Source: Brevundimonas sp. Root608 (GTDB lineage: Bacteria; Pseudomonadota; Alphaproteobacteria; Caulobacterales; Caulobacteraceae). From it: a stretch of 64,000 bases of DNA. A program made the translations under genes and the position numbers. The stretch covers positions 124,001-188,000 of the forward strand of contig NZ_LMGT01000004.1 in assembly GCF_001427825.1 (NCBI RefSeq), given 5' to 3'. The notes under the pieces were generated by a model, which made no database searches, was not told the origin of the DNA, and was given only the letters and a program-made list of their open reading frames with translations. Positions 54,888 through 64,000 of the stretch are shown one piece after another; the stretch's first letter is position 1, and each line of letters starts with the position of its first letter.

Positions 54888-56381
54888 ATGACCGACACAT
54901 CCAAACTCATCCACGGCCGCACCGGCCCGTGGGAAATCGTCATGGGGCTGGAGATCCACGCCCAGGTGGCGTCGAAGGCCAAGCTGTTCTCGGGCGCCGC
55001 CGTCGGCTTCGGCGCCGGCCCGAACGAGCAGGTGTCGCTGGTCGACGCCGGCTTCCCCGGCATGCTGCCGACGCTGAACCGTCACTGCGTCGAACAGGCC
55101 GTCCGCACCGGCCTCGGCCTCAATGCGCAGATCAACAGACGCAGCCAGTTCGACCGCAAGAACTATTTCTACCCCGACCTGCCGACCGGCTATCAGATCA
55201 GCCAGCTCTACTTCCCCATCGTCGGCGAGGGCGTCGTCGAGGTTGAGGCCGAGGACGGCTCCTTCTTCAACGTCGGCATCGAACGCCTGCACCTGGAGCA
55301 GGACGCGGGCAAGCTGATCCACGACCTGTCGCCGACCGAGAGCTATGTCGACCTGAACCGCGCGGGCACCGCCCTGATGGAGATCGTGTCGCGTCCCGAC
55401 ATTCGTTCTCCTGAGGAAGCCGTGGCTTACGTCAAGAAGATCAGAACCATTCTGATCTATCTCGGCACCTGCGACGGCGACATGGAGAAGGGCAACCTGC
55501 GCGCCGACGTCAACGTCTCGGTCTGCCGCGAGGGCCAGTACGCCAAGTACAAGGCGACCGGAGACTTCAGCCATCTGGGCACGCGTTGCGAGATCAAGAA
55601 CGTCAACTCGTTCCGCTTCATCTCCCAGGCCATCAACTATGAGGCCCGGCGCCAGATCGAGATCCTCGAGGACGGCGGCAAGATCGACCAGGAGACCCGC
55701 CTCTACGACCCCACGGCCGGCGAGACCCGCTCGATGCGCTCCAAGGAGGAGGCGATGGATTACCGGTATTTCCCGGATCCGGACCTGCTGCCGCTGGAGC
55801 TGGAGCAGGCCTGGATCGATGACATCAAGGCGAACCTGCCGGAACTGCCGGACGCCAAGCGCCGCCGCCTGATGGCCGACTACGGCCTGTCGCAATACGA
55901 CGCCGTGGTGCTGATCTCGGAACAGGCCAAGGCCGACTATTTCGAGGCCGCCGCGAAAGGCCGTGACGCCAAGCTGGTGTCCAACTGGGTCACCAACGAG
56001 CTGTCGGCCCGCCTCGCCGCCGACAACCTCGACTTCGGCCAGAGCCCGGTCCCGGCCGCCCATGTCGCCCAGCTGGTCGAGCTGATCGAGACCGGCGTCA
56101 TCTCCTCGAAGATCGCCAAGGAGGTCTTCGACCACGTCTGGAACGGCGAAGGCTCGCCCGCCGAGGTCGTGGAGCAGCACGGCCTCAAACAGGTCACCGA
56201 CACCGGCGCGATCGAGAAAGCCATCGACGACATCATCGCCGCCAACCCCGACAAGGCCGCCGCCGTCGCCGAAAAGCCCCAGGCCCTCGGCTGGTTCGTC
56301 GGCCAGGTCATGAAGGCCACCGGCGGCAAGGCCAACCCGGCGGCCGTGAACGACATCCTGAAGGCCAAGCTGGGGCTGTAG
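54888..56381 (+). CDS. gatB: Asp/Glu-tRNA amidotransferase subunit B
   Basis: tRNA-binding kinase/transamidase subunit, 497 residues. [22 protein letters not shown], the [19 protein letters not shown] kinase region, [22 protein letters not shown] and a C-terminal tail ([19 protein letters not shown]). GatCAB together with the AspRS nearby suggests tRNA-dependent asparagine or glutamine formation. Confidence 0.97.
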   Translation: MTDTSKLIHGRTGPWEIVMGLEIHAQVASKAKLFSGAAVGFGAGPNEQVSLVDAGFPGMLPTLNRHCVEQAVRTGLGLNAQINRRSQFDRKNYFYPDLPTGYQISQLYFPIVGEGVVEVEAEDGSFFNVGIERLHLEQDAGKLIHDLSPTESYVDLNRAGTALMEIVSRPDIRSPEEAVAYVKKIRTILIYLGTCDGDMEKGNLRADVNVSVCREGQYAKYKATGDFSHLGTRCEIKNVNSFRFISQAINYEARRQIEILEDGGKIDQETRLYDPTAGETRSMRSKEEAMDYRYFPDPDLLPLELEQAWIDDIKANLPELPDAKRRRLMADYGLSQYDAVVLISEQAKADYFEAAAKGRDAKLVSNWVTNELSARLAADNLDFGQSPVPAAHVAQLVELIETGVISSKIAKEVFDHVWNGEGSPAEVVEQHGLKQVTDTGAIEKAIDDIIAANPDKAAAVAEKPQALGWFVGQVMKATGGKANPAAVNDILKAKLGL

Positions 56382-56390
56382 GGGCCCGCG

Positions 56391-56526
56391 TTCTCCCTCC
56401 CCTTTATGGGGAGGGATGTCGGCGCGAAGCGGCGACAGGGTGGGGTGCGTCAGTCCGCGCGCCGGCCCCTTCGAACCCCATCCCGATCGCTGGCGCGATC
56501 GTCCCTCCCCATGAAGGGGAGGGAGA
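56391..56526. repeat. Composite palindromic repeat (family D), intergenic copy
   Basis: A 136 bp element between gatB and hdaA, with a TTCTCCCTCCCC hairpin unit at the start, a central GATGTCGGCGCGAAGCGGCG, and the CCCTCCCCATGAAGGGG unit at the end. It aligns along its length with the element inside the terminase gene at 25462-25602. It may also act as terminator for the convergent gatB and hdaA. Confidence 0.85.
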
Positions 56527-56535
56527 CGTCGAAGC

Positions 56536-57219
56536 CTACTCGAACAGCTCCCCGCTCTCGTCCGTCCCCTCCACCACCGCCCGCGCCAGCGTGCGGGTCA
56601 CCGGCCGGTGCATCGCGTCCAGCCGCTCGACAACCTCCGCCGCCGCGGCGGCCGACCGGTCGATCCGCCTCAGCAGATAGGGCACCACGTCCTTCTGCGG
56701 CCGGATGCCCCGTTCGGCGAACCGCGCCTCCAGCATGGCCGCCAGCACCGCGTCGTCGGGGGCCTCCATCGGCACGCTGATCACGGCGTCCAGGCGCGAG
56801 CGCAGGTCGGGCAGGGCGACGTCCCAGCTCGACGGCGCCGACCGCGCCACCAGCAGCAGGGCCCCGCCCGGCGCCTGGGCCAGATTGATCAGGTGAAACA
56901 GGGTCTCGTCGTCCACGTCCCGGGCCCGGTCCAGCAGGATCGGCCGGCCCTCCAGCTCCATCGGATCGATCACAGCCGCCTCGGCCCCGTGCAGGGCCAC
57001 GGCGCCGACCCGTTCGGCCCAGATCTGCGCCAGCCGGCTCTTGCCGCAACCCGCCGGGCCGCAGATCGCCATGGCCCCGCCGATCAGACTGGGCCAGTCG
57101 GCCAGGGCCTCGACCGCGGCGCGGTTGCTGTCGGACACCACGAACCCCTGCGCCCCCTCGGGCAGGTCGCGTTGCAGCGGCAGGCGCATCTGGTCGGCGG
57201 GCGAGGGGCGGGCGGTCAT
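56536..57219 (-). CDS. hdaA: DnaA-related regulatory inactivator HdaA
   Basis: Hda-type AAA+ protein that, with the sliding clamp, inactivates DnaA-ATP after replication starts. The 227 residues include the N-terminal clamp-binding QMRLPLQ, the Walker A GPAGCGKSRLAQIW, a DnaA-like sensor region (SSWDVALPDLRSRLDAVISV) and a C-terminal lid (YLLRRIDRSAAAAAEVVERL). ATG 57219 is the start; the frame to 57273 adds an unconserved leader. Convergent with gatB. Confidence 0.93.
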   Translation of the reverse strand: MTARPSPADQMRLPLQRDLPEGAQGFVVSDSNRAAVEALADWPSLIGGAMAICGPAGCGKSRLAQIWAERVGAVALHGAEAAVIDPMELEGRPILLDRARDVDDETLFHLINLAQAPGGALLLVARSAPSSWDVALPDLRSRLDAVISVPMEAPDDAVLAAMLEARFAERGIRPQKDVVPYLLRRIDRSAAAAAEVVERLDAMHRPVTRTLARAVVEGTDESGELFE

Positions 57220-57473
57220 AATGGAACAACTATAGCAGACAGCGTTCCGGGTTCCTCGCGTCGCCGTGGACAACGTCTTTCGGCTGTGGAGGATGGGGCG
57301 AGGAATTGGACGACGAAAACCGGAGGAATTCAGAGACGCCCGGGAAGGATTTGGAGGACGGGGAGGACAGACGCGCCGCCCGCCCGCAAACCTTGACTTT
57401 CCGGGGCGATGATGCGCCCTTCCGGCCTCCCGAATTGCGGCCCCCGCGGCCCCTGATCCAAGACGAAACAGCC

Positions 57474-59255
57474 ATGCACGCCTACCGCTCCCACACCTGC
57501 GGCGCCCTGCGTTTGACCGATGCGGGCTCCAATGTCCGCCTGTCCGGGTGGGTCCATCGCAAGCGCGACCACGGCGGCCTGCTGTTCATCGACCTGCGCG
57601 ACCACTACGGCCTGACCCAGCTGGTGCTGCACCCCGAGACGCCCGGCTTCGAGGCGGTCGAGCGGCTGCGCGCCGAAAGCGTCATCCGCGTCGACGGCGA
57701 GGTCGTGGCCCGCGAAGGCTCGGTGGTGAACCCCAACCTGCCCACCGGCGAGATCGAGCTGCGCGTCACCGGCGTCGAGGTCCTGTCCGAGGCCGCCGAA
57801 CTGCCGCTGCCGGTGTTCGGCGAGCCGGAGTACCCCGAGGACATCCGCCTCAAGCACCGCTACCTCGACCTGCGCCGCGAGACCCTGCACAAGAACATCG
57901 TCCTGCGCTCGCGCGTCATCTCCTCGATCCGCCAGCGCATGGTCGGGCAGGGCTTCCTCGAGTACCAGACGCCGATCCTGACGGCCTCCAGCCCTGAAGG
58001 CGCGCGCGACTTCCTGGTCCCCTCGCGCCTGCACCCGGGCAAATTCTACGCCCTGCCGCAGGCTCCCCAGCAGTTCAAGCAGCTGCTGATGGTCTCGGGC
58101 TTCGACCGCTATTTCCAGATCGCGCCCTGTTTCCGGGACGAGGACCTGCGCGCCGACCGTTCGCTGGAATTCTACCAGCTCGACGTCGAGATGAGCTTCG
58201 TCACCCAGGAGGACGTCTTCGCCGCCATCGAGCCCGTCATGCACGGCGTGTTCGAGGAGTTCGCCGACGGCAAGACGGTCGACCCGTACCCCTTCGTCCG
58301 CATCCCCTACCGCGAGAGCATCGCCCTGTTCGGCACCGACAAGCCGGACCTGCGCAACCCGATCGAGATGCAGGACGTCTCGGAGCATTTCCGCGACGGC
58401 GGCTTCGGCCTGTTCAACAAGATCCTCGCCGGGGATGCGAAGAACGCCGTCTGGGGCATTCCGGCGCCGACCGGCGGCTCGCGCGCCTTCTGCGACCGCA
58501 TGAACTCGTGGGCCCAGGGCGAGGGCCAGCCGGGCCTCGGCTACATCTTCTGGTCCGAGGACCAGGGCGCCTGGGGCGGCCCGATCGCCAAGAACCTCGG
58601 CGCCGAGGCGACCGACGCCCTGATGAAGTCCCTGGCCATGGGCAAGGGCGACGCTGCATTCTTCGCCGCCGGCGACCCGTCCGTCTTCTACAAATTCGCC
58701 GGCGCCGCCCGCACCAAGCTGGGCCAGGACCTCAACCTGATCTCGGACGACGAGTTCAAATTCTGCTGGATCGTCGACTTCCCGATGTTCGAGTGGAGCG
58801 AGGAAGAGAAGAAGGTCGACTTCTCGCACAACCCCTTCTCGATGCCGCAAGGCGAGATGGAGGCCCTGACCACCAAGGACCCGCTCGACATCCTCGCCTA
58901 CCAGTACGACATCGTCTGCAACGGCTATGAGCTGTGCTCGGGCGCGATCCGGAACCACAAGGCCGAGATCATGCTCAAGGCCTTCGAGATCGCCGGCTAT
59001 GACGCCTCGGTGGTCGAGGACCAGTTCGGCGGCATGCTCAACGCCTTCCGCTATGGCGCGCCGCCGCACGGCGGCCTGGCCCCCGGCATCGACCGCATCG
59101 TCATGCTGCTGGCCAACCAGACCGCCATCCGCGAGGTCATCGCCTTCCCGCTGAACCAGCAGGGCCAGGATCTGCTGATGAGCGCGCCGTCCGATGCCGC
59201 CGAGCGTCAGTACAAGGAGCTGCACATCCGCGCGGCCCTGCCGCTCAAGACCTGA
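57474..59255 (+). CDS. aspS: Aspartyl-tRNA synthetase
   Basis: Class II synthetase of 593 residues. OB-fold [23 protein letters not shown], class II motif 2 [23 protein letters not shown], a bacterial GAD insertion, and motif 3 [13 protein letters not shown]. With gatCAB encoded just upstream it is probably the non-discriminating form that also charges tRNA-Asn; the motif-level proof would need comparison. About 250 bp of upstream non-coding sequence hold a possible TTGACT at 57393-57398. Confidence 0.97.
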   Translation: MHAYRSHTCGALRLTDAGSNVRLSGWVHRKRDHGGLLFIDLRDHYGLTQLVLHPETPGFEAVERLRAESVIRVDGEVVAREGSVVNPNLPTGEIELRVTGVEVLSEAAELPLPVFGEPEYPEDIRLKHRYLDLRRETLHKNIVLRSRVISSIRQRMVGQGFLEYQTPILTASSPEGARDFLVPSRLHPGKFYALPQAPQQFKQLLMVSGFDRYFQIAPCFRDEDLRADRSLEFYQLDVEMSFVTQEDVFAAIEPVMHGVFEEFADGKTVDPYPFVRIPYRESIALFGTDKPDLRNPIEMQDVSEHFRDGGFGLFNKILAGDAKNAVWGIPAPTGGSRAFCDRMNSWAQGEGQPGLGYIFWSEDQGAWGGPIAKNLGAEATDALMKSLAMGKGDAAFFAAGDPSVFYKFAGAARTKLGQDLNLISDDEFKFCWIVDFPMFEWSEEEKKVDFSHNPFSMPQGEMEALTTKDPLDILAYQYDIVCNGYELCSGAIRNHKAEIMLKAFEIAGYDASVVEDQFGGMLNAFRYGAPPHGGLAPGIDRIVMLLANQTAIREVIAFPLNQQGQDLLMSAPSDAAERQYKELHIRAALPLKT

Positions 59256-59281
59256 TCGGCGGCCGGAGACCCGGACATGAA

Positions 59282-59313
59282 AAAGGCCGCTGTCCCCGGG
59301 GACGGCGGCCTTT
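59282..59313. terminator. Bidirectional terminator between aspS and pentapeptide gene
   Basis: A 16 bp nearly perfect stem (59282-59297 with 59298-59313, one G-T pair) with flanking A and T runs on both ends. It ends aspS on the plus strand and the convergent pentapeptide gene (stop at 59318) on the minus strand. Confidence 0.85.
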
Positions 59314-59317
59314 GTCG

Positions 59318-60220
59318 TCAGCGGCCGGAGTTGGCCACAACCAGGTTTCGCACCCGGGGCGGAACGGGCGGCGCCGGCGGCGCGGCGGGCGGGCGGGGGG
59401 AAATCCTCACCATGCTGACGCCGCGACAGACGCGGACGGTCAGGCGAGCCGGCAGGCGCGTAGCGCCATCGCCGCAGGCGCGACTGATCTGTTCCTGGCT
59501 GAGGCCCCGCGCGCCGGACAGGTCAGAGCCGCGGATGTCGACCCGGTTCATTTCCGCGTTGCGGAAATCGGCGCCGTCGAAATTGCCGCCGGTCAGCCGC
59601 GAGCCGTTCAGCGTGGCTTCCCGGAACGACACGCTCCGGAAGTCGCCGTTCGACAGGTTCGACATGGCGACTTCGGCGTTGCTGAAGTTTGCAGCGCGGG
59701 CGCTGACGTTCGCCAGGGTGGTGGCGTTCATCTCGGCCGCCGAAAGATTGGCGTTGGTCAGGACCGCGCCGTTCATATTGGAGTTGTTCAGGACGGCCCC
59801 GCTCAGATCCGTTCCGGCCATCCGCACCCGGACCAGGGTCGCGCCCATGGCCTCGGCGCCGGACATGTCCGCGCCGGTGAAGTTGGCGCCCGTGAGATTG
59901 GCGAAGTTCATCTCCGCGCCGGTCAGGTCGGCGCGGCTGAAGTCGCTGCCGGTGAAGTTCGAGCCTTGCAGCTCCGCGCCGCGAAGGATGGCGCCTACCA
60001 GGGTGGCGTTTGTGAAGGCCGCGCCGGTGAAGGCCGCGCCCGTCAGGTCGCGCCCCGACAGCTCACAGCGGTTGCAGGATCCGCCCAGCGACACCATCCG
60101 GGCCACATCGCGGTCCTGCAGGCCGAACTGGAAGTTGACTTCGGCGCTCGCCGATCCGGCGGCCGCCAAGGCGGCGATGGCCGCGCCGAGCGCGAAGCCG
60201 GTGGAGAGGCGACGGGTCAT
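59318..60220 (-). CDS. Secreted pentapeptide-repeat protein 1
   Basis: A 300-residue exported protein: signal peptide TRRLSTGFALGAAIAALAAAGSASA, then a C-x-x-C start (GGSCNRCELSGRDL) and about 30 consecutive A(D/N)LxX pentapeptides from residues ~55 to ~235, which fold as a right-handed quadrilateral beta helix. A conserved C-terminal ISRACGDGATRLPARLTVRVC and a Pro-rich tail follow. ATG 60220 is the likely start, though GTG at 60241 is possible. Function unknown. Confidence 0.85.
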   Translation of the reverse strand: MTRRLSTGFALGAAIAALAAAGSASAEVNFQFGLQDRDVARMVSLGGSCNRCELSGRDLTGAAFTGAAFTNATLVGAILRGAELQGSNFTGSDFSRADLTGAEMNFANLTGANFTGADMSGAEAMGATLVRVRMAGTDLSGAVLNNSNMNGAVLTNANLSAAEMNATTLANVSARAANFSNAEVAMSNLSNGDFRSVSFREATLNGSRLTGGNFDGADFRNAEMNRVDIRGSDLSGARGLSQEQISRACGDGATRLPARLTVRVCRGVSMVRISPRPPAAPPAPPVPPRVRNLVVANSGR

Positions 60221-60315
60221 GGGTACAGCAGGCTTTTTCACGCCCTTGTCATGAGGCCAAACCCCGACAAACCCTACTTAAATCGCCGTAAGGTCCAAGG
60301 CGGTACGCGGTCAGC

Positions 60316-60807
60316 TCAGCAGTGGCGAATCGACAGTCCGCGTGGCAGGCGGGTGGCCTCGTCCCCGCAGGCCTGGTTCAGCCGGCCCTGGGTCAGACCC
60401 GTGGCTCGCTGCAGCGAGGCGCCGGAAAAGTTGACGCCCGTCAGCGTCGCGCCCGAGAACGACGCGCCGTCCAGATATGCGCCGACGAAGCTCGCGTTTG
60501 TCAGGTTCGCGCCGGAAAAGTTCGCACTTGAAAAGACCCCGCCGTAGGCCTCGACGTCGCGCAGGTCGGCGTTGGTGAACCGGGCCCGGTTCATGACGGC
60601 CAGACTCAGGTCGGCCTGGCGCAGGCGCGCGCCCGACAGGTTCAGGCCGCGGGCGTCGACGCCGCCGAAGTCGCCCTGGAACAGGTTGCAGCCCGCGCAG
60701 CTGGCGCCGCCGCGCACGCGGGCGATCTGGCCGGCGTTCTGCGCCGAGGCCGGCAGGGCCGCAGCCGCAAGGGCGGCGGCGAGGGTGAAGGTCAGGATGG
60801 CTTTCAT
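60316..60807 (-). CDS. Secreted pentapeptide-repeat protein 2
   Basis: A 163-residue paralogue of the previous gene. Signal peptide KAILTFTLAAALAAAALPASA, the same CAGC-type cysteine pair (GGASCAGCNLFQGDF), about 16 pentapeptides, and the same C-terminal block LNQACGDEATRLPRGLSIRHC. GGAG lies upstream of ATG 60807. It lacks the Pro-rich tail and half the repeats. The shared C-terminal motif marks a small family rather than random pentapeptides. Confidence 0.85.
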   Translation of the reverse strand: MKAILTFTLAAALAAAALPASAQNAGQIARVRGGASCAGCNLFQGDFGGVDARGLNLSGARLRQADLSLAVMNRARFTNADLRDVEAYGGVFSSANFSGANLTNASFVGAYLDGASFSGATLTGVNFSGASLQRATGLTQGRLNQACGDEATRLPRGLSIRHC

Positions 60808-60870
60808 CACAGGCTCCGGTCTCGCCTTCGAATGTGCAAGACGCGGGCCATCATGGCGCACAATCGTTGA

Positions 60871-63276
60871 TCAACCCTGCATCGAGGGCGCCGCCCCGCA
60901 GGTGTCGCAGCTCCAGCCCGCGCCCCGCTGTTGCAGGGTGAAGTCCCCGCAGGCCGGACAGGCTACGGCTTCGGTCGCCGCCGGCGGAGACGCCGGCGTT
61001 CCCCGCGGATGGCCGAAGGGAAGGACCACCAGATTGTCCGGAGCCGCGCCCCGGGCGAACCCCTTGGAAATGAATCGGGCCGCCGGCACCGTCTCCGGCT
61101 CCCCGTCTTCAGCCTTGCCCAGGCCCAGGCCGTCGGCGTTCAGGCTCTCGGCGTCGGCGTTGGCCAGTTCCCGCCGGTCCAGGTACGAAACGCCGAGTTC
61201 GCGGAAGATGTAATCCAGGATGGAGGTCGCAGAGCGAATGGAGTCGTTGCCGGTCACCCGTCCCGCGGGCTCGAACCGGGTGAAGACGAAGGCGTCGACG
61301 AACTCATCCAGCGGCACGCCGTATTGCAGGCCGATCGAGATGGCGATGGCGAAATTGTTCATCAGGCTGCGGAAGGCCGCGCCTTCCTTGTGCATGTCGA
61401 TGAAGATTTCGCCCAGTTCTCCATCCTCGTATTCGCCGGTGTGGATGTAGACCTTGTGCCCGCCCACAGCCGCCTTCTGGATATATCCCTTGCGCCGGTC
61501 CGGCAGCTTGCGGCGGGTGCGGTCGCGTTCGATCACCTTCTCGACCACGCGTTCGACGGCGCGGGTCTCGGGCTCGCGGCGACGCTGGCGGAGGGGTTCG
61601 TCCGGCTCGACGAGGTTGAGAATGCCGCTGGCGGGCGCCATGGCGCGCTGCAGGCGCACGGCCCGGCGTCCGTCGCGGGCGGCGTCGCCCAGAAGCCGCG
61701 CGGCCTGCATCGCCGTGGTCCGCCAGTCGATGATCGTCGGCGCGGGGTCCGGCGCGGCGCTGACCTGTTCCACCACGGCGCGCAGACCGGCTTCAAACGC
61801 GGGCAGATCGGCCAGGACGGGCCGCAATGCGGCCGGGACGCCGGTCCATTCCGTCAGATCCGGCTCGCCGAAAGCCCAGGCCTGGGCCCGGGCGACGGCG
61901 TCGGCCGAAAAACCGAGATGGCCGAGCAGATCGTCCGCCGCATCCGCGATCCCCAGCACGTCGCGCAGGAAGCCGGCGTCAAGCACCGGCACCCGAAGGG
62001 CGTCGGCCAGCAGGTCCACCTGGGCGACGGCGGTTTCCACCGCTTCCAGTTCGATATCCGTGAATCCCCTGGCCCGAAGCGCGGCGTGATCGACGCCGGG
62101 CGCGTCGACCAGGGTGCGCCGGCCGAACAGATGCCGTTCGGCCGATTCGAGGTCGCCGCCGGCCCGGCGGATCGCCGACGCCAGCGCGGGCCGCAGCCGG
62201 CGGACGATTTCGCCATCGCCCGTCTGCCAGACCTCGGTGACGGCGAGCGGGCTCAAGGCCAGGCGCAGGGCCGCCTCGACGTCGTCGACGAACAGGGACG
62301 GCGCCACGCCCTCGCAGGCCGCGGTGACGGTGCCCGCCAGTTCAGCCGCCCGCGACCGGGCGTCGTCCGGGCCTTCCTTCAGGACCAGATCGCCCAGGCC
62401 GCCGAGGCCGATCGCGATCGAGGGAGCACCGGTCGCGGTCAGGGCGCGCGTCCACAGCCGCACCAGATCCCCCAGCGCGGTTTCGACGCCGGCTCCGCTG
62501 AGCGCCCGCAATCCCGTCAACGACAGCACTATGGCCGGCGACCGCGCCGAACCGGACGCGCTTTCCGCGTCATCCGGCTCGAAGGTCAGCAGGAGATCGC
62601 CTTCCAGCGCGGCTTCGGCGGCGAGCAGGGCGTCCGGCGCGCCCGAGGCGATCATCGCGCGATCGGCCAGGGCGACGATCAGGGGCGGGGTCGGGACGGG
62701 CGAGGCCACTGCGTCGAATCGTTCGCCGGCTATCGCCCGCAGGATGTCCGCGTCCGACGCCCCGGTGCGCCGCGCCGCCAGGGCCGCCCTGGCCAGCGCC
62801 GGGTTGGAAGCGGGATCGGCGCAGTCGGCCCGGGGGCCCTCGCATCGGCTTACCGCGTCCGAAACGGTCGTCAGAGCTGCGGCCAGAGCCTCGATCGCGC
62901 CCGCCGCGCGGCGGCTCGCCCGCCGTCGCGCGCCCTCGGCCGCCAGCGTGTCGCCTGCACCAGGATCCGACAGGTTCAGGACATCCGGGCCGATCCGCGT
63001 GGACCGCGCCGGGGAGACCAGCCCCAGCAGAAGCGTCGCGGTCAGCTCGATGGCGTCGTCGCCCGGCAGTTTGGCCGCCCAGCCTGCCATGGCCTCGGCC
63101 AGAGGATCCCCATCGCTGACGGCGAACCCCTCGGCGTCCGCCCAGTCGAGCCAGGCTTCGATCTGCACGTCTGTCCAGGCGTCGGGAGCGCGCACGGAGA
63201 CGACGCGCCCGCATCGCTCGATCTGGCGCATCGGCCGCGGCAAGGCGGCGGCGTGGGGAGCGAAAGGAAAGCGCAT
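60871..63276 (-). CDS. NrdJ-derived TSCPD-domain protein with decayed catalytic core
   Basis: An 801-residue protein. From about residue 588 it is nearly typical of the C-terminal part of class II (B12-dependent) ribonucleotide reductase: [21 protein letters not shown], then [40 protein letters not shown] and [16 protein letters not shown] zinc ribbon with cysteines 773, 776, 790 and 793 ends it. The middle ([32 protein letters not shown]) weakly recalls NrdJ too. The N-terminal half shows none of the expected catalytic cysteines or substrate motifs. By inference it is a non-catalytic RNR paralogue with a regulatory or nucleotide-sensing role. NrdJ itself is much longer. Confidence 0.75.
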   Translation of the reverse strand: MRFPFAPHAAALPRPMRQIERCGRVVSVRAPDAWTDVQIEAWLDWADAEGFAVSDGDPLAEAMAGWAAKLPGDDAIELTATLLLGLVSPARSTRIGPDVLNLSDPGAGDTLAAEGARRRASRRAAGAIEALAAALTTVSDAVSRCEGPRADCADPASNPALARAALAARRTGASDADILRAIAGERFDAVASPVPTPPLIVALADRAMIASGAPDALLAAEAALEGDLLLTFEPDDAESASGSARSPAIVLSLTGLRALSGAGVETALGDLVRLWTRALTATGAPSIAIGLGGLGDLVLKEGPDDARSRAAELAGTVTAACEGVAPSLFVDDVEAALRLALSPLAVTEVWQTGDGEIVRRLRPALASAIRRAGGDLESAERHLFGRRTLVDAPGVDHAALRARGFTDIELEAVETAVAQVDLLADALRVPVLDAGFLRDVLGIADAADDLLGHLGFSADAVARAQAWAFGEPDLTEWTGVPAALRPVLADLPAFEAGLRAVVEQVSAAPDPAPTIIDWRTTAMQAARLLGDAARDGRRAVRLQRAMAPASGILNLVEPDEPLRQRRREPETRAVERVVEKVIERDRTRRKLPDRRKGYIQKAAVGGHKVYIHTGEYEDGELGEIFIDMHKEGAAFRSLMNNFAIAISIGLQYGVPLDEFVDAFVFTRFEPAGRVTGNDSIRSATSILDYIFRELGVSYLDRRELANADAESLNADGLGLGKAEDGEPETVPAARFISKGFARGAAPDNLVVLPFGHPRGTPASPPAATEAVACPACGDFTLQQRGAGWSCDTCGAAPSMQG

Positions 63277-63465
63277 GCGGCGTCTCGGCGTGGCCTTTGC
63301 GCCAGACTAGCGGTCTTGCGGGTCTGTCGGCAATAAATCTGGCGTGTCGGACCTCGGTTACCCCCAAGATGTTGAGGTTCGCCATATTTCAACGACGCTG
63401 GACGGGAGGCGCGCCGGTTTCTATGATCACCCAAGGGTCGCCGGCTTCCGCCGCTGCGACGGATC

Positions 63466-63876
63466 GTGAGTGGATTTCCCGACGTGCTAGGCAGGATTTT
63501 CGGCTGGACCAGCGGCGCAACCATCGGCACCTTCTTCACCATCGCCAAGCGCGGCGAGCATGTGGGGACCGATGAGTTCGGCAACCGCTACTACCTGTCG
63601 CGCGATACCTCGAGCTATGACGGACGCCGCCGCCGGTGGGTCACCTACAATGGCTATGCCGACGCCTCCAAGGTCCCGCCGGACTGGCACGGCTGGCTGC
63701 ACTACACCTATGACGAACTGCCGACCGAGCACCCCCTGCCGCGTCGCAAGTGGGAAGAGGACCATCTGCCCAATCTGACGGGCACGCCGATGGCGTGGCG
63801 GCCGCAAGGATCTCTCGCTTCGGAAGGCAAGCGTCCGGCCGCGACAGGCGACTACGAAGCCTGGCGTCCGGAATGA
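63466..63876 (+). CDS. NDUFA12-family complex I accessory protein
   Basis: A 136-residue protein of the NDUFA12/B17.2 family, an accessory factor of alphaproteobacterial and mitochondrial complex I. LGRIFGWTSGATIGTFFTIAKRGEHVGTDEFGNRYY-type sequence is unmistakable, as is the NGYADASKVPPDWHGWLHY region. The start may be GTG 63466 or GTG 63484. Its stop overlaps the next gene's ATG by 4 bp. Confidence 0.92.
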   Translation: MSGFPDVLGRIFGWTSGATIGTFFTIAKRGEHVGTDEFGNRYYLSRDTSSYDGRRRRWVTYNGYADASKVPPDWHGWLHYTYDELPTEHPLPRRKWEEDHLPNLTGTPMAWRPQGSLASEGKRPAATGDYEAWRPE

Positions 63877-64000
63877 CCGTGCGCGGCTTCATTCTGGCGG
63901 GCAGCGTGGTTCTGGCGCTGACGGCGTCGGGCGCCGTCGTCGCCTCGGCCCTAAATGACATGCCCCAGGACGCCGTTCCGGTTCAGGACCCGACGGCGAA
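63873..64000 (+). CDS. Start of a secreted protein, cut by window end
   Basis: Only 42 residues are visible, comprising a signal peptide (TVRGFILAGSVVLALTASGAVVASA) and the start of a mature region. Genes following NDUFA12 in related genomes usually encode a DUF2155 protein; this is context-based and not supported by a motif in the visible part. ATGA overlap with the upstream gene. Confidence 0.65.
   Translation, partial: MTVRGFILAGSVVLALTASGAVVASALNDMPQDAVPVQDPTA

Noticed and set aside
57330..59225. 631-residue minus-strand open frame opposite aspS
   Set aside because: It mirrors the codon pattern of aspS in a GC-rich genome, has repetitive Val/Leu/Gln/Asp composition and no motif; aspS on the plus strand is certain.
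60931..63336. 801-residue plus-strand open frame opposite the NrdJ-like gene
   Set aside because: The minus-strand protein carries recognisable NrdJ tail and zinc ribbon; the plus frame is Arg/Gly/Gln-rich antisense shadow without motifs.

Overview
The window is about 64 kb of GC-rich alphaproteobacterial chromosome. A MipZ-type ParA ATPase, an HdaA-type DnaA regulator, an NDUFA12-type complex I protein, a GatCAB operon and the base composition together point to Caulobacteraceae, most likely Brevundimonas. This assignment comes from family recognition, not a database search. Almost all of it is dense housekeeping sequence with many 1-11 bp start/stop overlaps. I see no rRNA, tRNA, CRISPR array, insertion sequence or replication origin.

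Layout. 1-8.5 kb: the 3' end of lpdA, a DmdC-like acyl-CoA dehydrogenase, a cytochrome b561/YceI pair, a Sua5-type tRNA t6A enzyme, a patatin with a 3-hydroxybutyrate dehydrogenase, yaaA and an NAD(P)HX dehydratase. 8.6-16.5 kb: glnB-glnA with a strong terminator, a small lipoprotein, a degenerate membrane histidine kinase, tatABC, rnhA, an NfeD/SPFH pair, a small secreted protein and a Nudix hydrolase. 16.7-25 kb: an FAD-linked oxidase, then fabD-fabG-acpP-fabF-mltG-yicC-gmk. 25-27.3 kb: an isolated phage/GTA-type terminase pair and a tiny transcription unit. 27.3-38 kb: a 588-residue secreted protein of unknown function and the envelope block lptF-lptG-lptD-surA-pdxA-rsmA, interrupted by a DUF559 nuclease cassette. 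38-48 kb: pepA-holC, three tandem I78-type inhibitor lipoproteins, panC, a SPOR lipoprotein, mipZ with a membrane DnaJ protein, topA and dprA. 48-53 kb: plsY, a non-catalytic dihydroorotase with pyrB, an AEC transporter and ruvX. 53-64 kb: gatCAB, hdaA, aspS, two pentapeptide-repeat proteins, an NrdJ-derived TSCPD protein, an NDUFA12 protein and the start of a secreted protein.

The genes fall into modules: type II fatty-acid synthesis coupled to peptidoglycan chain-length control; LPS export with outer-membrane protein folding; pyrimidine synthesis; tRNA-dependent amidation with a probably non-discriminating AspRS; and cell-cycle control by MipZ and HdaA.

The most unusual points are these. 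(1) A composite palindromic intergenic repeat lies in frame inside the terminase large subunit gene. (2) An 801-residue protein looks like a class II ribonucleotide reductase that lost its catalytic core but kept its TSCPD and zinc-ribbon tail. (3) A HisKA_2-like membrane protein lacks its phospho-acceptor, N-box and G-box residues. (4) Three tandem I78-like lipoproteins carry a CTTCP insertion. (5) A compact promoter, 24-codon ORF and terminator unit lies beside the terminase genes. (6) Several families of palindromic intergenic repeats are present, one of which brackets a DUF559 gene. I did not find a complete new multi-gene defence or mobile system.
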